Counted from the stretch's first letter, positions 16,152 to 25,467 are shown. The stretch is DNA of 64,000 nt from Mesorhizobium sp. B2-7-2 (GCF_006440775.1 NZ_VFTZ01000009.1:1-64000); one strand, 5' to 3'. Notes: a model not told the origin generated them from the sequence alone. Made by a program: numbers and translations.

Positions 16152-17246
16152 CTAAGCCACGGCCCGGGCGCGCTGCATCTGCCGCTGCAGGAAGCGCCGC
16201 ACCGGCTCATCATAGACGCGCGTGGCGATGTCAGCGATGACGACAACCGTCGCCGCCATCACGATGCCGAACAAGGGATGATGCGCGAACGGATCGATCG
16301 AGAAGGCCTTGCCGGCCCCGGCGATGATCATCAGCATCGGCGTGTGGATGATGTAGATCGGGTAGGAAATCCGCCCGAGCCAGCCATAGACGCCTGACAG
16401 TCGCGGCGCGGTCGGCGCCACCGCGCCGGTCATCACCATGATCGGGAAGACGATGACGATGGCGCAGAGGTCGTAGGCAATGCGCGCGCCGCCGGCAGCC
16501 GGGGCAATGGCGAAGACGGCAAGCGTGAGCAGGATCGCGCCCTCGACCCAGAAGCCGCGCCGCAGGAAGCCGAAGCTGCCCTGCCAGCGCGCCATCGATC
16601 GGCAGAGCAGCACGCCCAGGAAGAACGAGAAGGTTACGCGCGGCAGCCCGCTGACGATGGTCTTGCCAGTCATGCCAAAATCGAGCGTGCCGGCGAAAAC
16701 CGAGGCGACGACGAGCAGCACGAGGCTGGCGCCGACGATCCCCGTCAGCACCCGCCGCGACAGGAGCACGAAGACAGCGACATAGGCGATGTTGACGATG
16801 AGCTCGAAGAACAGCGACCACGATGCCGGGTTGAGAGGAAAGATCGTGTGATAGGCGTCGCTGACCAGCGGGATGAAGAACATGCCGGTCGTCAGCTGCA
16901 TGCCGATCTCGGACAGCGGCATGTATTCCGCCGGCATCAGTCTGTTCTTGACCAGCAAATAGAAGAAGCCGAGCAGCGTGCCGGCTAGATAGAGCGGATA
17001 GAGCCGGATCAGGCGGATGGCCACGAAAGTGCCGAAGCCCATGCCGGTTTCGATCTTGCGGTCATAGGCATGCGCGATGACGAAGCCGCTGAGCAGGAAG
17101 AACAGATCGACCGCGAGATAGCTCGACGGCAGCACCTTGCCGTCGGCGAGGAATGGCGAGAAATGGTAGAGCATGACGCTGATCGCCGCCACGCCGCGGA
17201 TGGCGTCGAGGTTCAGATACACGTGACGCTGGGCTGCGGGCTGCAT
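16152..17246 (-). CDS. Acyltransferase-3 family protein (ExoZ/ExoH-like)
   Basis: A 364-residue membrane acyltransferase with about ten helices. The start MQPAAQRHVYLNLD is followed by DAIRGVAAISVMLYHF, which holds the conserved Arg and active-site His. Further family marks are YLAVDLFFLLSGFVIAHAY and SYPIYIIHTPMLMI near the C-terminus. Such enzymes add acetyl or succinyl groups to lipid-linked sugar repeats in the inner membrane. It lies between exoF and exoQ-like genes on the same strand, so it probably decorates the exopolysaccharide. Which acyl group is added (ExoZ acetyl versus ExoH succinyl) cannot be decided from the sequence. Confidence 0.85.
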   Translation of the reverse strand: MQPAAQRHVYLNLDAIRGVAAISVMLYHFSPFLADGKVLPSSYLAVDLFFLLSGFVIAHAYDRKIETGMGFGTFVAIRLIRLYPLYLAGTLLGFFYLLVKNRLMPAEYMPLSEIGMQLTTGMFFIPLVSDAYHTIFPLNPASWSLFFELIVNIAYVAVFVLLSRRVLTGIVGASLVLLVVASVFAGTLDFGMTGKTIVSGLPRVTFSFFLGVLLCRSMARWQGSFGFLRRGFWVEGAILLTLAVFAIAPAAGGARIAYDLCAIVIVFPIMVMTGAVAPTAPRLSGVYGWLGRISYPIYIIHTPMLMIIAGAGKAFSIDPFAHHPLFGIVMAATVVVIADIATRVYDEPVRRFLQRQMQRARAVA

Positions 17247-17361
17247 GTTATGCCTTCAAGCGGTCCAAACAGATCGCTCGCCCGCGCTGCGCGCGAACGA
17301 GCCTGGCTTGTCCCTCCCGCCTCCGTTCCGGTTCGCTTCGGACAAACCCGGGCCGGCGGCG

Positions 17362-18636
17362 CTATTGGCTGGCCGTCGGCGCCAGCTTCACCTTGATCAC
17401 GTCGCCCGGCAGGATAGGCGTGTCTTCCTTGGCTTCGACCTCGCTAGTCTTGCCGTCGACGACGCGCACCAGCGAATAGAGCAGGGCTGGCTCTTCATTG
17501 CCGGTGTAGGCGGCAGCCGTTGCCGGATCCGATGCCTGTGCGATTAGGCCCTTCTGCATGCCGACCCTCAAGGCCGCCTCATTAAGGTTCGCTTCCGTTG
17601 CCTGCCGATCGGCGGTGAGGGTCGAACCCAGTGTGTTGCGGGCATCGATGGCGTCCTGCTCCGCCTTGCTGATCGACTGCTTGGCGGTGAGGATGGCCGT
17701 CTCATAGTCCAGGATCTTGCCCTGCAGGTCGGTGACCGACTGTTGCGAGGAAAGCAGGCGCGCATTGGCGACCAGGCCCTTCTGCGCCAGCGGACCGATG
17801 CTGTCGGCCTGCTTCGAGGCCAGGTCGACCTGCTTCTGCTGGTTGGCGATCTTCTTTTGCAGCGATTCGATTTCCGACTGCAGAACACCCTTCAGGTCGT
17901 CGAGTGCGTCGAGCTTCAGCTTCAGCGATTTCTGGTCGGAGACCAGGATCGCCGTTTCGTCGGCGACGATGGTCGGCAATCTCGGATCGCCTTGAATTTC
18001 CTGAGGCACCTCGAAAGTCGTTTTCCCGGCGAGGTCGGCGTCGATGCGGGCTCGCCTGACCATCAGCCGCAAGCGCTGGTCGTCATAGATTTCATAGCTG
18101 CCCTTGGCGGTGATCAGATCCTTTTCGAGCTGCGGACCATAGTCGGCATTGCGCCTTATACCGCCGGCAATGCTGATTGCCTTGAGCACAGTCAGATCGG
18201 GCACGAAGGGAAACTGCCCGGGGTTCTGGACTTCGCCGGAAATGTAGAACGGCCGGAACTGCGCCATCTCGACCGAAGCTTCCGGCTTGTCGGGCAGCGC
18301 CAGCTTGCGCTGCAATGCAAGCCCGATCGCGGAAGCGATCTCCGCCGTCGTCTTGCCGGCGGCCTGCATGTCGCCGACGAACGGCACCGAGAGCGTCCCT
18401 CCCGGGCCGACCGCGTATTCGCCATTGAGGGCCGACCAATCGCGGAACGTGCCGTCGACCGTCTGCCATTCGGCGACCCGGATGTTGAGCTTGTCCAGCG
18501 GTCCAAGCCGATAGTCGCTGGCGGCAGCGACCTGCGGCATGACCAGCAACGCAGCAAGCAAGACGCCCCCGAAGCGGGCTGTGGTCCTGGATATGAGACT
18601 GCATGCGAAGGGCAGTCCGAAGAGGTCTTTTGTCAA
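17362..18636 (-). CDS. exoF: Exopolysaccharide export protein ExoF (Wza/OMA-type)
   Basis: A 424-residue exported protein. An N-terminal signal region (FGGVLLAALLVMPQVAAA) precedes the polysaccharide-export domain, which begins at DYRLGPLDKLNIRV. An SLBB-type segment contains FYISGEVQNPGQFPF and LTVLKAISIAGG. Residues about 235-345 are rich in Lys, Gln, Leu and Ala in a heptad-like coiled coil (SEIESLQKKIANQQKQ). The last part, PILPGDVIKVKL, resembles another export-domain strand. The coiled-coil insertion distinguishes ExoF from plain Wza proteins. It should form the outer-membrane or periplasmic part of the export channel working with ExoP and ExoQ. Confidence 0.88.
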   Translation of the reverse strand: MTKDLFGLPFACSLISRTTARFGGVLLAALLVMPQVAAASDYRLGPLDKLNIRVAEWQTVDGTFRDWSALNGEYAVGPGGTLSVPFVGDMQAAGKTTAEIASAIGLALQRKLALPDKPEASVEMAQFRPFYISGEVQNPGQFPFVPDLTVLKAISIAGGIRRNADYGPQLEKDLITAKGSYEIYDDQRLRLMVRRARIDADLAGKTTFEVPQEIQGDPRLPTIVADETAILVSDQKSLKLKLDALDDLKGVLQSEIESLQKKIANQQKQVDLASKQADSIGPLAQKGLVANARLLSSQQSVTDLQGKILDYETAILTAKQSISKAEQDAIDARNTLGSTLTADRQATEANLNEAALRVGMQKGLIAQASDPATAAAYTGNEEPALLYSLVRVVDGKTSEVEAKEDTPILPGDVIKVKLAPTASQ

Positions 18637-18724
18637 ATACGTTTTCCGATTCGCTTTGGCCCCATCCGCCCGATGAGATCACTGCCGGATGCCTGCCCCG
18701 AATCTGGCGGAGCAGGCCCGTCGG

Positions 18725-19402
18725 TCAATAGCTGCCGCGTGACATCCACACGGCAGGAACAGTCTTGAAGATGATGCGAATATCCCCGGACAACGACCAG
18801 TTCTCGACATAATGGCGATCGAAGGCGACGCGCGTGTCGTAGGATACGTCGTTGCGGCCGCTCACCTGCCACAAACCGGTGAGACCAGGGCGCGACTTCA
18901 GGTAATAGACCGCCGCGCTGCCGTAGATTTCCAATTCGTCGCGCACGACCGGGCGCGGGCCGACAAGACTCATGTCGCCCTGCAGGATGTTGAGGATCTG
19001 CGGCAGCTCATCGAGGCTGAGCTTGCGAAGCACCTGGCCGACGCGGGTGACGCGCGGATCGTTCTTCAGCTTGCGCGTCGCGATCCATTCGGCGTTGGCT
19101 TCCGGATTGGCCGCCAGATACGCAGCGAGCACGCGCTCGCCATCCGGCACCATGGTGCGGAATTTGAGGCAGGAGAAAATCCTGCCGCCGCGGCCGATAC
19201 GCTTGTGGCCATAGAAGATCGGACCATTATCCGAAAGCTTGACCAGCAGCGCGACCATCAGGAAGAGCGGGCTCAGCAGGATCAGCCCAGCCAGGGAACC
19301 AACGACATCGAAACTGCGTTTGAGCAGACCGCCGATGGGGGGTGGAAAATCAACGCCGGCCTGCGCAAAACTCGCATTTGCCGACTTGGCGACGTCCCTC
19401 AT
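18725..19402 (-). CDS. exoY: Priming sugar transferase ExoY (undecaprenyl-phosphate galactose phosphotransferase type)
   Basis: A 225-residue bacterial sugar transferase. The ATG at 19402 follows GGAGCTTCTGC; a longer frame to 19498 lacks a ribosome site. One hydrophobic segment (VVGSLAGLILLSPLFLMVA) anchors it. The catalytic half has KFRTMVPDGE, the KLSLDELPQILNI Asp/Glu pair, MSLVGPRPV and RPGLTGLWQVSGR, all diagnostic of the WbaP/ExoY family. It transfers the first hexose-1-phosphate to undecaprenyl phosphate and so starts each repeat unit. It is first in the exoY-exoF-acyltransferase-exoQ set and divergent from exoX, as in Sinorhizobium. A TGC palindrome lies 52-66 bp upstream. Confidence 0.9.
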   Translation of the reverse strand: MRDVAKSANASFAQAGVDFPPPIGGLLKRSFDVVGSLAGLILLSPLFLMVALLVKLSDNGPIFYGHKRIGRGGRIFSCLKFRTMVPDGERVLAAYLAANPEANAEWIATRKLKNDPRVTRVGQVLRKLSLDELPQILNILQGDMSLVGPRPVVRDELEIYGSAAVYYLKSRPGLTGLWQVSGRNDVSYDTRVAFDRHYVENWSLSGDIRIIFKTVPAVWMSRGSY

Positions 19403-20009
19403 GCAGAAGCTCCATACGTTGAACGGATGGTTTACGGCAAGATACCAAAAAAATGCTGCAGCGCAACACACAATTTCCCATCGCGTTGAAATGTTCACGT
19501 CATGAATTGATTAAATAATAAATCTGCCTTGCCCGAATTTTCACCTTTGTGGCGCGTTTATGACAAGGTGAGAGAAAACCAGGAAAATGTAGTCCGCTTT
19601 TCGGGCCATTTTTGGACAGTGCATTCTTTGCTGCAGAAGAAACGCGGTTGCATGCCGCTGGAAGCACTCGCAATGGTAAGTTATTCACATAAAATACTAA
19701 TCAAAGCCATGAGTTTGACTGAAGCGGCAGACGTCTCATTGAATAGCTATCGGAGCCAGAGTGTGCGGCGCAGCATGGCAGAGTCGATCTCGTAAAATCG
19801 TTGGAAACCATACCTGCACGGCCTTGCTCCGGCAGGCCGGCCTTAATAGAGTCGCAAATTGTTCCTGTCATAGTCTGCATGGGTAAGGAAGGTCGGAAGC
19901 AACCGGCCGGATTGGGCAGCCAGAAAGAGCTCTTTGGCGCAACGGGGAGTTACGCGGGTGGGTAAGTCGCAGCTTCTGCATGCTCGTCTCGATTGAGAGG
20001 GCGGCGGTC
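19403..20009. other. exoY-exoX divergent intergenic region
   Basis: About 600 bp without a convincing gene. It is more AT-rich than its surroundings (for example GAATTGATTAAATAATAAATC near 19504, and TTATTCACATAAAATACTAA near 19681). Such composition fits divergent promoters. A TGCTGC-AGC-GCAACA palindrome lies at 19454-19468 on the exoY side. A possible 88-codon frame at 19529-19795 has no ribosome site or recognisable features and was not accepted. Confidence 0.6.
19454..19468. promoter_or_regulatory. TGC-palindrome box upstream of exoY
   Basis: TGCTGC-AGC-GCAACA, two six-base half-sites around three bases, 52-66 bp before the exoY start. The same architecture recurs at seven other places, 26.1 to 47.6 kb. 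The shape resembles the TGC-rich palindromes described for PhaR/AniA of alphaproteobacteria, which is a family comparison and not proof of the regulator. Confidence 0.55.
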
Positions 20010-20282
20010 ATGTCTTTGCCGAAATTCATCGTCGGAATGATCTTCGCGCTCGCGATCGTCATCGGCTGGTCCTATTTCGATGGCGCGTCGGCGGGTACCA
20101 TCCTGCTTCGCACTATCGTCTGCGCCGTCATTATCCAGGCAGGCTATTTCCTTCTGGTCTTTGCCATGATCGGAGGAGCCACGCCGACATCGGCCGACAA
20201 GACCCGCGAGGCGGACCGCGGCCCGATCCTGAGCAAGGTCGCCGAAGGCGAAAAGCTAAGCGCCAGACGCAGCCTCCACTGA
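20010..20282 (+). CDS. exoX: Exopolysaccharide production repressor ExoX/SyrA-like small membrane protein
   Basis: A 90-residue protein starting at MSLPKFIVGMIF (ATG at 20010 after GAGAGGGCGG). Two hydrophobic helices are visible, one at about residues 3-22 and one with TIVCAVIIQAGYFLLVFAMI, then a polar tail. The VCAVxxQxGYFLxV pattern and the length match the ExoX/PsiA/SyrA group. These inner-membrane proteins lower exopolysaccharide synthesis post-transcriptionally, probably through ExoY. Its position divergent from exoY mirrors the exoX-exoY pair of Sinorhizobium. Its 3' end overlaps the convergent ABC exporter gene by 27 bp. Confidence 0.72.
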   Translation: MSLPKFIVGMIFALAIVIGWSYFDGASAGTILLRTIVCAVIIQAGYFLLVFAMIGGATPTSADKTREADRGPILSKVAEGEKLSARRSLH

Positions 20283-22151
20283 ACGTTCGACCGGCGCGCA
20301 GGACAGCCCGGCCGCGATCGGTGGCGCGCTTTCGCGCTCCGCCTGCTCGCCGGACAGCATCCTCGCAAGCCGGCTGCCGGCTTTCGCCTTCAACCGCCGA
20401 TATTGTCCGACCTCGACGATGCGTCCGTTCTCGATGGCCACGACCCAGTCGGCGAAGGCGATCATCGACGGCCGGTGCGCGATGGTCAAAATCGTCATCT
20501 GGCCGCGCAGCGCCTCGATCGATTGGGCGATCAGCGACTGATTCTGCCAGTCGAGCGCGCTTGTCGCCTCGTCGAGGATGAGCAGCGAGGGCTTGCGCAG
20601 CAGCGCACGCGCCAATGCGATGCGCTGCCGCTCGCCGCCGGAAAGGCGGACGCCGCGGTCGCCCACCACCGTATCGAGCCGCGAGTCCAGCCGCTCCACG
20701 AAATCGGCCGCATGGGCGTTTCGCAGGGCTGCCCACAATTCTTCGTCGCTGGCCTCAGGAGCCGCAAGGCGCAGATTGGCGGCGATCGTGTCGTGCAGCA
20801 GGAACACATCCTGCGGCACATAGGCGACCTGATCGCGCCAGGCCCTGCGATTCTGCGCCGTGATCTCCACGCCGTCGGCCAGAATACGTCCCTGGGTGGG
20901 TTCAAGCAGCCCAAGCAGCATGTCGGCGATCGTGCTCTTGCCGGAACCCGAAGGGCCGATCAGCGCCGTCACCTTGCCGGCCGGCAGACCGAAGGTGATG
21001 TCGCTGACCACCGGTTTGCCGTCGCCCTCGCCATAGGCGAACGCCACATCGCGGATGTTGAGGCCGGTCTCAAGCGACAGTTTTGCGCCTTGTTCGGTCA
21101 CGTTCTCTTCCGGCTCGCGCTCGGCATCGAAGCGAGCCTGAAGGCTTTGCATCGAAGCATAGGCCGGCAGATTGATCAGCACCTGTTGGGTCTGAAGCTG
21201 CATGTCCATGAAGCGCGGCGCGACCCGCATGAAGACCAGCAGCAGCACGACGATCTCGGCCAGCGACAGGTGGAAGCGAACCAGCGCGATATAGATGAAG
21301 AGGCTCAGCCCGATCACGCTCGTAACCTGGAACAGAGCGGTGCCGAGCGAGTTGTTGCGGACGAAGGCGATGTTGTCGGCCTTCATCCTGTCCAGCGTTG
21401 CGCCGAGCTCGGCAAAATAGCTTGCCTCGACGTTCAGGCTCTTGGCGACCTTAATGCCGCCGAGGAACTCGGAGACGGTGCGGTATTGGTCCTGGCGATT
21501 GCCGGTCAGCGTGCGGCCATAGGCGCTGGCGCGCGCCCGGAACGGCTGCAGCGCAACCAGCAGCACCAGACCGACAAGGATGGCGAAGCACGTCATCACC
21601 GGCGAGATGAACAGCGAGACAATGAGATAGCCGGCCAGGAGCAGTGTGGCTTGGGTCAGCATCAGCAGCGAGAAGGCCGCAACCTGCACCCGGTCGACGT
21701 CGCCGTTCAGCGCATGGTCCAGATCCGAGCTGCGGATGCGGGTGAAAACGCCCCAGCGCGCCTTGCCGACGCTCTCGAACAGGTTCATGCGCACGCGGTT
21801 GACGAAGTCATAGAGCAGCCGTGCCATGTAGACCGACTTGAAGCGGTTGAACATCGCTTGCAGCGCCACCAGCGCGACGAGCAGTGAGAGCACGCTCGCA
21901 AGCGACAGCGTTCCGCCGGGCACCAGTCGATGCAAGGCCTCCGGCACCCGCACCGCATAGTCCTGGTCGGGCTTGCCGATCAGGCGCAGCAGCGGAACGA
22001 GCAGCAGGATCGAAATGCCTTCGGTGAGGCTCCCCAGGATCAGGAAGGCAAGCGCCGTCGCCGTGCGCCGTCCGCCGACATGCGCCACCATGGCGCCGAA
22101 ACCGGCGACATCGCGCAAAAGCGACAGGCGAAACTTCGAGGACCAGCCCAT
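20256..22151 (-). CDS. Lasso-peptide ABC exporter (permease-ATPase fusion, D protein)
   Basis: A 631-residue half-transporter beginning at MGWSSKFRLSLL (ATG at 22151, preceded by AAGGTGAG with good spacing; a GTG at 22175 would overlap the kinase gene). About six helices fill residues 35-320. The ATPase follows with Walker A IGPSGSGKST, signature LSGGERQRIALARALL and Walker B LLILDEATSALD. It lies 8 bp after the kinase gene and is last in the lasso operon. The matching role is export of the mature lasso peptide and hence self-immunity. No N-terminal peptidase domain is present, as expected because B2 removes the leader. Confidence 0.85.
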   Translation of the reverse strand: MGWSSKFRLSLLRDVAGFGAMVAHVGGRRTATALAFLILGSLTEGISILLLVPLLRLIGKPDQDYAVRVPEALHRLVPGGTLSLASVLSLLVALVALQAMFNRFKSVYMARLLYDFVNRVRMNLFESVGKARWGVFTRIRSSDLDHALNGDVDRVQVAAFSLLMLTQATLLLAGYLIVSLFISPVMTCFAILVGLVLLVALQPFRARASAYGRTLTGNRQDQYRTVSEFLGGIKVAKSLNVEASYFAELGATLDRMKADNIAFVRNNSLGTALFQVTSVIGLSLFIYIALVRFHLSLAEIVVLLLVFMRVAPRFMDMQLQTQQVLINLPAYASMQSLQARFDAEREPEENVTEQGAKLSLETGLNIRDVAFAYGEGDGKPVVSDITFGLPAGKVTALIGPSGSGKSTIADMLLGLLEPTQGRILADGVEITAQNRRAWRDQVAYVPQDVFLLHDTIAANLRLAAPEASDEELWAALRNAHAADFVERLDSRLDTVVGDRGVRLSGGERQRIALARALLRKPSLLILDEATSALDWQNQSLIAQSIEALRGQMTILTIAHRPSMIAFADWVVAIENGRIVEVGQYRRLKAKAGSRLARMLSGEQAERESAPPIAAGLSCAPVERSVEAASGA

Positions 22152-22159
22152 ACCCCGGC

Positions 22160-23140
22160 TCACCTTGTTCCGCACGCCAGGTCGGTTTCGATCGCGGCGA
22201 CCGCTTCATCGAGCCTGGCGAGTCCGGCCGGCACTTCGAGGCGGTTGACGCCGATCACCCCGGCGATCTCAGCGCATTGGCTGAGATGCGCGGCGGCGAG
22301 ATCGCCGGTCAACGCCTGCCGGCCGAAGCGCGTGATGTACGAGAATTTAATGATCGCTGGCAGCGCGGCGACACTGGCAAGCTGCGAAATCGCCGCGCGT
22401 TCGCCGCGCTCGAGCACATAGATGCGGGATACCGGCACCGCCTCAGTGGCAAATCCGTCGTGCAGCCGATGCTGCGCCTTGTCGATTTGCGGATGCACCT
22501 GCGGGCGCACTTCCGCCTGCTCGAGGTGAATGGCGCCGGCCGCGTCCGCGGCCAGTTTGAGCTGCGGAAATCCGGGCAGGATCATCGGTCGTCCAGGGTC
22601 GGACAAATCCAGCGCGACGACGTCGTCGGTGAGCAGCCGATGGCCGGCGCGGATCATCGCGCCCGCCGTCGTCGACTTGCCGGCACCCTTGTCGCCCATG
22701 AAGATCACGCTCTTGCCGCCGACGGCAATGGCGCTGGCATGCAGGACGAGCAGCCCGCGCCGATGCAGGGCAAGAGCCATCACCGGCCCGAGCAGCGGAA
22801 AGGCAAGCAGCGGGTCGTCGATCCCCGGCGCCGGATCGACATCGATCCGGTTGGCATCGCTGATCATGAAGGTGCCGACCGCCTGCCAGGAAAGATATTG
22901 GCGCGTCGCCTCGAAACGAAAGGCCGTGGCGCCCTGCGATGCGCCGTCGGGAAAGTCGATCGGCCCGACCGCGATCTCCAGGTCCGGTGTCGCCGGCGCC
23001 GTCGGCGTCAGTTCCGGCAAGGCCACGTCCGAGCTGACGATCAGCCCGTAGGCCTTGTAGAAATGGCGGACGCGTCCGCTCGGCGCCATCGTTTCGGTGG
23101 CGGGCAGGGGCCGCGCAAGGGAAGCGATCGGAAGATTCAT
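22160..23140 (-). CDS. HPr-kinase-like tailoring kinase of the lasso cluster
   Basis: A 326-residue cytoplasmic protein from the ATG at 23140, whose ATGA overlaps the cyclase stop. The C-terminal half is an HprK-type kinase: P-loop GDKGAGKST at 149-157 and the downstream acidic pair TDDVVALD at 171-178. The N-terminal half (HFYKAYGLIVSSDVALPEL) is the family-specific domain, not the HPr-regulatory domain of Firmicutes. In paeninodin-type clusters such kinases phosphorylate the C-terminal Ser of the lasso precursor. The precursor encoded upstream ends in Ser, so the same modification is predicted here. This is inference from family and context. Confidence 0.82.
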   Translation of the reverse strand: MNLPIASLARPLPATETMAPSGRVRHFYKAYGLIVSSDVALPELTPTAPATPDLEIAVGPIDFPDGASQGATAFRFEATRQYLSWQAVGTFMISDANRIDVDPAPGIDDPLLAFPLLGPVMALALHRRGLLVLHASAIAVGGKSVIFMGDKGAGKSTTAGAMIRAGHRLLTDDVVALDLSDPGRPMILPGFPQLKLAADAAGAIHLEQAEVRPQVHPQIDKAQHRLHDGFATEAVPVSRIYVLERGERAAISQLASVAALPAIIKFSYITRFGRQALTGDLAAAHLSQCAEIAGVIGVNRLEVPAGLARLDEAVAAIETDLACGTR

Positions 23141-25047
23141 GCGGGGCTTCCTTGGACTTGCCGCAGCCACAGCGACAGCGAAACCGAGCGCCAGACATGC
23201 TGGACGTCGGGCAGCGTTGCCTGCTCGGGCTGGCTGAGCAGGCGCTCATAGACGGCGTTCACTTCAGGCAGGTTGACATAGGGCGCGATCCGCTCGCCGT
23301 CCGCTATCAGCAGCCTGTCCAGAAGCTCGCGGTGGTTGCCGAGCATGCCCTTGACCAGATTGGCGGTGAAATCGATCTTGTCGCGCCGCCATTGCACGGC
23401 CGGCGGCAGAATGCCTTGCATGGCCCGGCGCAGCACGTGGCGGCCAAACCCGTCCTTGAGTTTTTCCTCGCCGGGCAGCGCCAGGCAGAACTCGACGAGC
23501 GCCTTGTCCCAGAACGGATAGCGGGGCTCGACGCCGGAATTGGCGGCGGCCTTGTCGAGCACTTCGAAGGCATGCGGCACCAGTCCGGTGGACAGCAGCC
23601 AGCGATGCGTCAGCGCTTCGCTGGCGCTCACGGCGGCGGGCATGTAGCCGCTGCGGTGAAAGCGCTCGGCAAGATCGGTGCGCTTGGCAAGGTCCGGATT
23701 GACCAGGCCCGCCCAGGCGCGCGGCGCCGATGCCGGCCTCTGCCGCACCTTGCCGACAAGGCGTCTGGCCATCGATCTCATCCGGGCGATCCGCCAGGCT
23801 GGTCCGTAAATGGTCAGGAACTTGAAATAGAGGGAGAACATGCCCTCGCCATAGGTGTTGGCGGCGCTGTGCAATTCGCGCCACAGCTCCAGCCAACGGC
23901 CGGCATTGGCGAGCTCATGAAGGTGCCCATGGCCCTGCGAGACGACCTCGTCGCCGCCATGCCCGTCGAGAAGCACCTTGACGCCCTTTGCGCCCGCGGT
24001 GCGGTAAAGATCGCGGGTCAAAGACAGACCGGGCGCCAGGAACGTGCCTTCCTGCTCCTCCAGGATACGGTCGAACTCGGCGAAGGGCGCGTAATTGCTC
24101 ACCGCAATCAGCGTGGCGTCGAGCGGATTGCCGTCGAGCACCGCATCGATGAACGGCTTCTCGTCCATCGACGAGCCTCTGTCGAACACCAGCGAGAAGG
24201 TCTTGAGCCTCGGGTTGCGCCTCGCCGCCGCGCGAAGACCGGCAACGCAAGCGATCGAGGAGGAATCAAGCCCGCCGCTCAGCATCGCGCCAACGGCCGG
24301 CGTGCCGCGCATCCTGTTCTCCACCGATTGCGCAAAGAGATGCCTGAATTCTTCGGCCGCGTCCGGGCGCGGCGGCCGCTGCGAAGGCTCGATCTGCCAG
24401 TAGCGCTGCAGCACCACCCGGCGGTCGGCGACCGTCATGCTGTGCCGCGCCGGCAGGCGGAAGATCTCGGCGTACGGCGTGGCCTGCGGATCGTCCGTCA
24501 AGCCGGCGAGGAAGCCGGAAATCTGGTGTTCGCTGAGCCGCCTGCCGACGCCGTCCAGCGCAAGGATCGGCCCGATCTCCGAGGCGAACGCGAAGCGCCT
24601 GCCGGTCGAATGATAGTAGAAAGGCTTGACGCCGAAATGGTCGCGCGCGCAAAACAGCGCCCGGCGCTCGCCATCCCATATGGCGAAGGCGAAATCGCCC
24701 TGCAGATAGGTCGGGCAGGCCTCGCCCCATTTAAGGTAGGCGCGCATGATGAGCACTGCGTCGGCGACCGACCGGTCCCGCAGGCCGAGCCGCGCCAGAA
24801 GCTCGTCGCGATTGTCCAGCCGGCAGTCGGCGGTGATGGCGAGTTTGCCGTCGGCCATCGTCAGCGGCCCGGGCCCGTCCTCACCGGTCGTGTCGAGCCA
24901 AGCGTGGCCGAGCGCGACGCTGCCGTCCGCCCACCATGAGCTGCCGTCGCGGGCGCGGTGGCGCATGCGCGAAAGCATCTCTTGGATATCGCCGGCCGCG
25001 GCGGGCCGGCCGTTGTCGCTGAGCACGATTCCAGCGACGCCGCTCAT
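23137..25047 (-). CDS. Asparagine-synthetase-like lasso cyclase (C protein)
   Basis: A 636-residue two-domain AsnB homologue. The N-terminus reads MSGVAGIV, so the nucleophilic Cys that normally follows Met in glutamine amidotransferases is replaced by Ser and glutaminase activity should be absent. The synthetase half keeps the ATP-pyrophosphatase loop LSGGLDSSS (257-264) and the LLDGHGGDEV segment. This pattern is typical of lasso cyclases, which adenylate the ring Asp/Glu carboxylate and join it to the new N-terminus. It lies 3 bp after the B2 gene, and its stop overlaps the kinase start. A plain asparagine synthetase is unlikely given the neighbours. Confidence 0.9.
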   Translation of the reverse strand: MSGVAGIVLSDNGRPAAAGDIQEMLSRMRHRARDGSSWWADGSVALGHAWLDTTGEDGPGPLTMADGKLAITADCRLDNRDELLARLGLRDRSVADAVLIMRAYLKWGEACPTYLQGDFAFAIWDGERRALFCARDHFGVKPFYYHSTGRRFAFASEIGPILALDGVGRRLSEHQISGFLAGLTDDPQATPYAEIFRLPARHSMTVADRRVVLQRYWQIEPSQRPPRPDAAEEFRHLFAQSVENRMRGTPAVGAMLSGGLDSSSIACVAGLRAAARRNPRLKTFSLVFDRGSSMDEKPFIDAVLDGNPLDATLIAVSNYAPFAEFDRILEEQEGTFLAPGLSLTRDLYRTAGAKGVKVLLDGHGGDEVVSQGHGHLHELANAGRWLELWRELHSAANTYGEGMFSLYFKFLTIYGPAWRIARMRSMARRLVGKVRQRPASAPRAWAGLVNPDLAKRTDLAERFHRSGYMPAAVSASEALTHRWLLSTGLVPHAFEVLDKAAANSGVEPRYPFWDKALVEFCLALPGEEKLKDGFGRHVLRRAMQGILPPAVQWRRDKIDFTANLVKGMLGNHRELLDRLLIADGERIAPYVNLPEVNAVYERLLSQPEQATLPDVQHVWRSVSLSLWLRQVQGSPA

Positions 25048-25050
25048 CGC

Positions 25051-25467
25051 TCAGGACCTATGGTCGACCAGATGGGCAAATCCTTTGACCGAGCCGCCAA
25101 GCACGATGTGGTTGCCGCTCATCAGCCAGGCATGCGCCTTGAGCTCGCTGCCAGTCCCTTGCTCGATGCCGATGCTGATTTTCGAGGCGCTGCCCTGGCG
25201 GGCGAGCAGATATTGTCCGGCCAGCGCTTGGGTCAGGCAGCTGGCGCCCGGCACGAGCCGCGCCGCGGCGGCAACGCCCCATGCGACACGCCGCAGGTCG
25301 GCGACGCTGGCGTCGCGTCTGGCGTGCAGTCCCGTCACCAGGCTGCGGACGCGATTATAGGAGGACAGCGTCAGCGCGAGCCGCACAACGCTTACCACCA
25401 TCAGGCAGCGTGCCAGAAACAGCATTTCCCGGGCGCTCAGCGAGCGGAGCCTAGACCAGTTCCTCAT
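25051..25467 (-). CDS. Lasso-peptide leader protease B2 (transglutaminase-like)
   Basis: A 138-residue cysteine protease. The start MRNWSRLRSL at 25467 is preceded by GAGG; a start 15 bases upstream is possible. The N-terminal half has hydrophobic helices (MLFLARCLMVVSVVRLALTL). The catalytic core shows Cys77 in GASCLTQALAGQYLLARQG and His112 in ELKAHAWLMSG, the arrangement of B2 enzymes. It removes the leader after the penultimate Thr so that the cyclase can act. It overlaps the B1 gene by 17 bp, indicating translational coupling. Confidence 0.9.
   Translation of the reverse strand: MRNWSRLRSLSAREMLFLARCLMVVSVVRLALTLSSYNRVRSLVTGLHARRDASVADLRRVAWGVAAAARLVPGASCLTQALAGQYLLARQGSASKISIGIEQGTGSELKAHAWLMSGNHIVLGGSVKGFAHLVDHRS

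Noticed and set aside
19529..19795. 88-codon frame in the exoY-exoX gap
   Set aside because: No ribosome site, no recognisable composition, and the region is AT-rich with promoter character.
20403..21887. 494-codon plus-strand frame opposite the ABC exporter
   Set aside because: Walker and signature motifs lie on the minus strand; this is a composition artefact.
23152..24939. 595-codon plus-strand frame opposite the lasso cyclase
   Set aside because: The cyclase motifs and operon overlaps are on the minus strand; the plus-strand translation has no domain.
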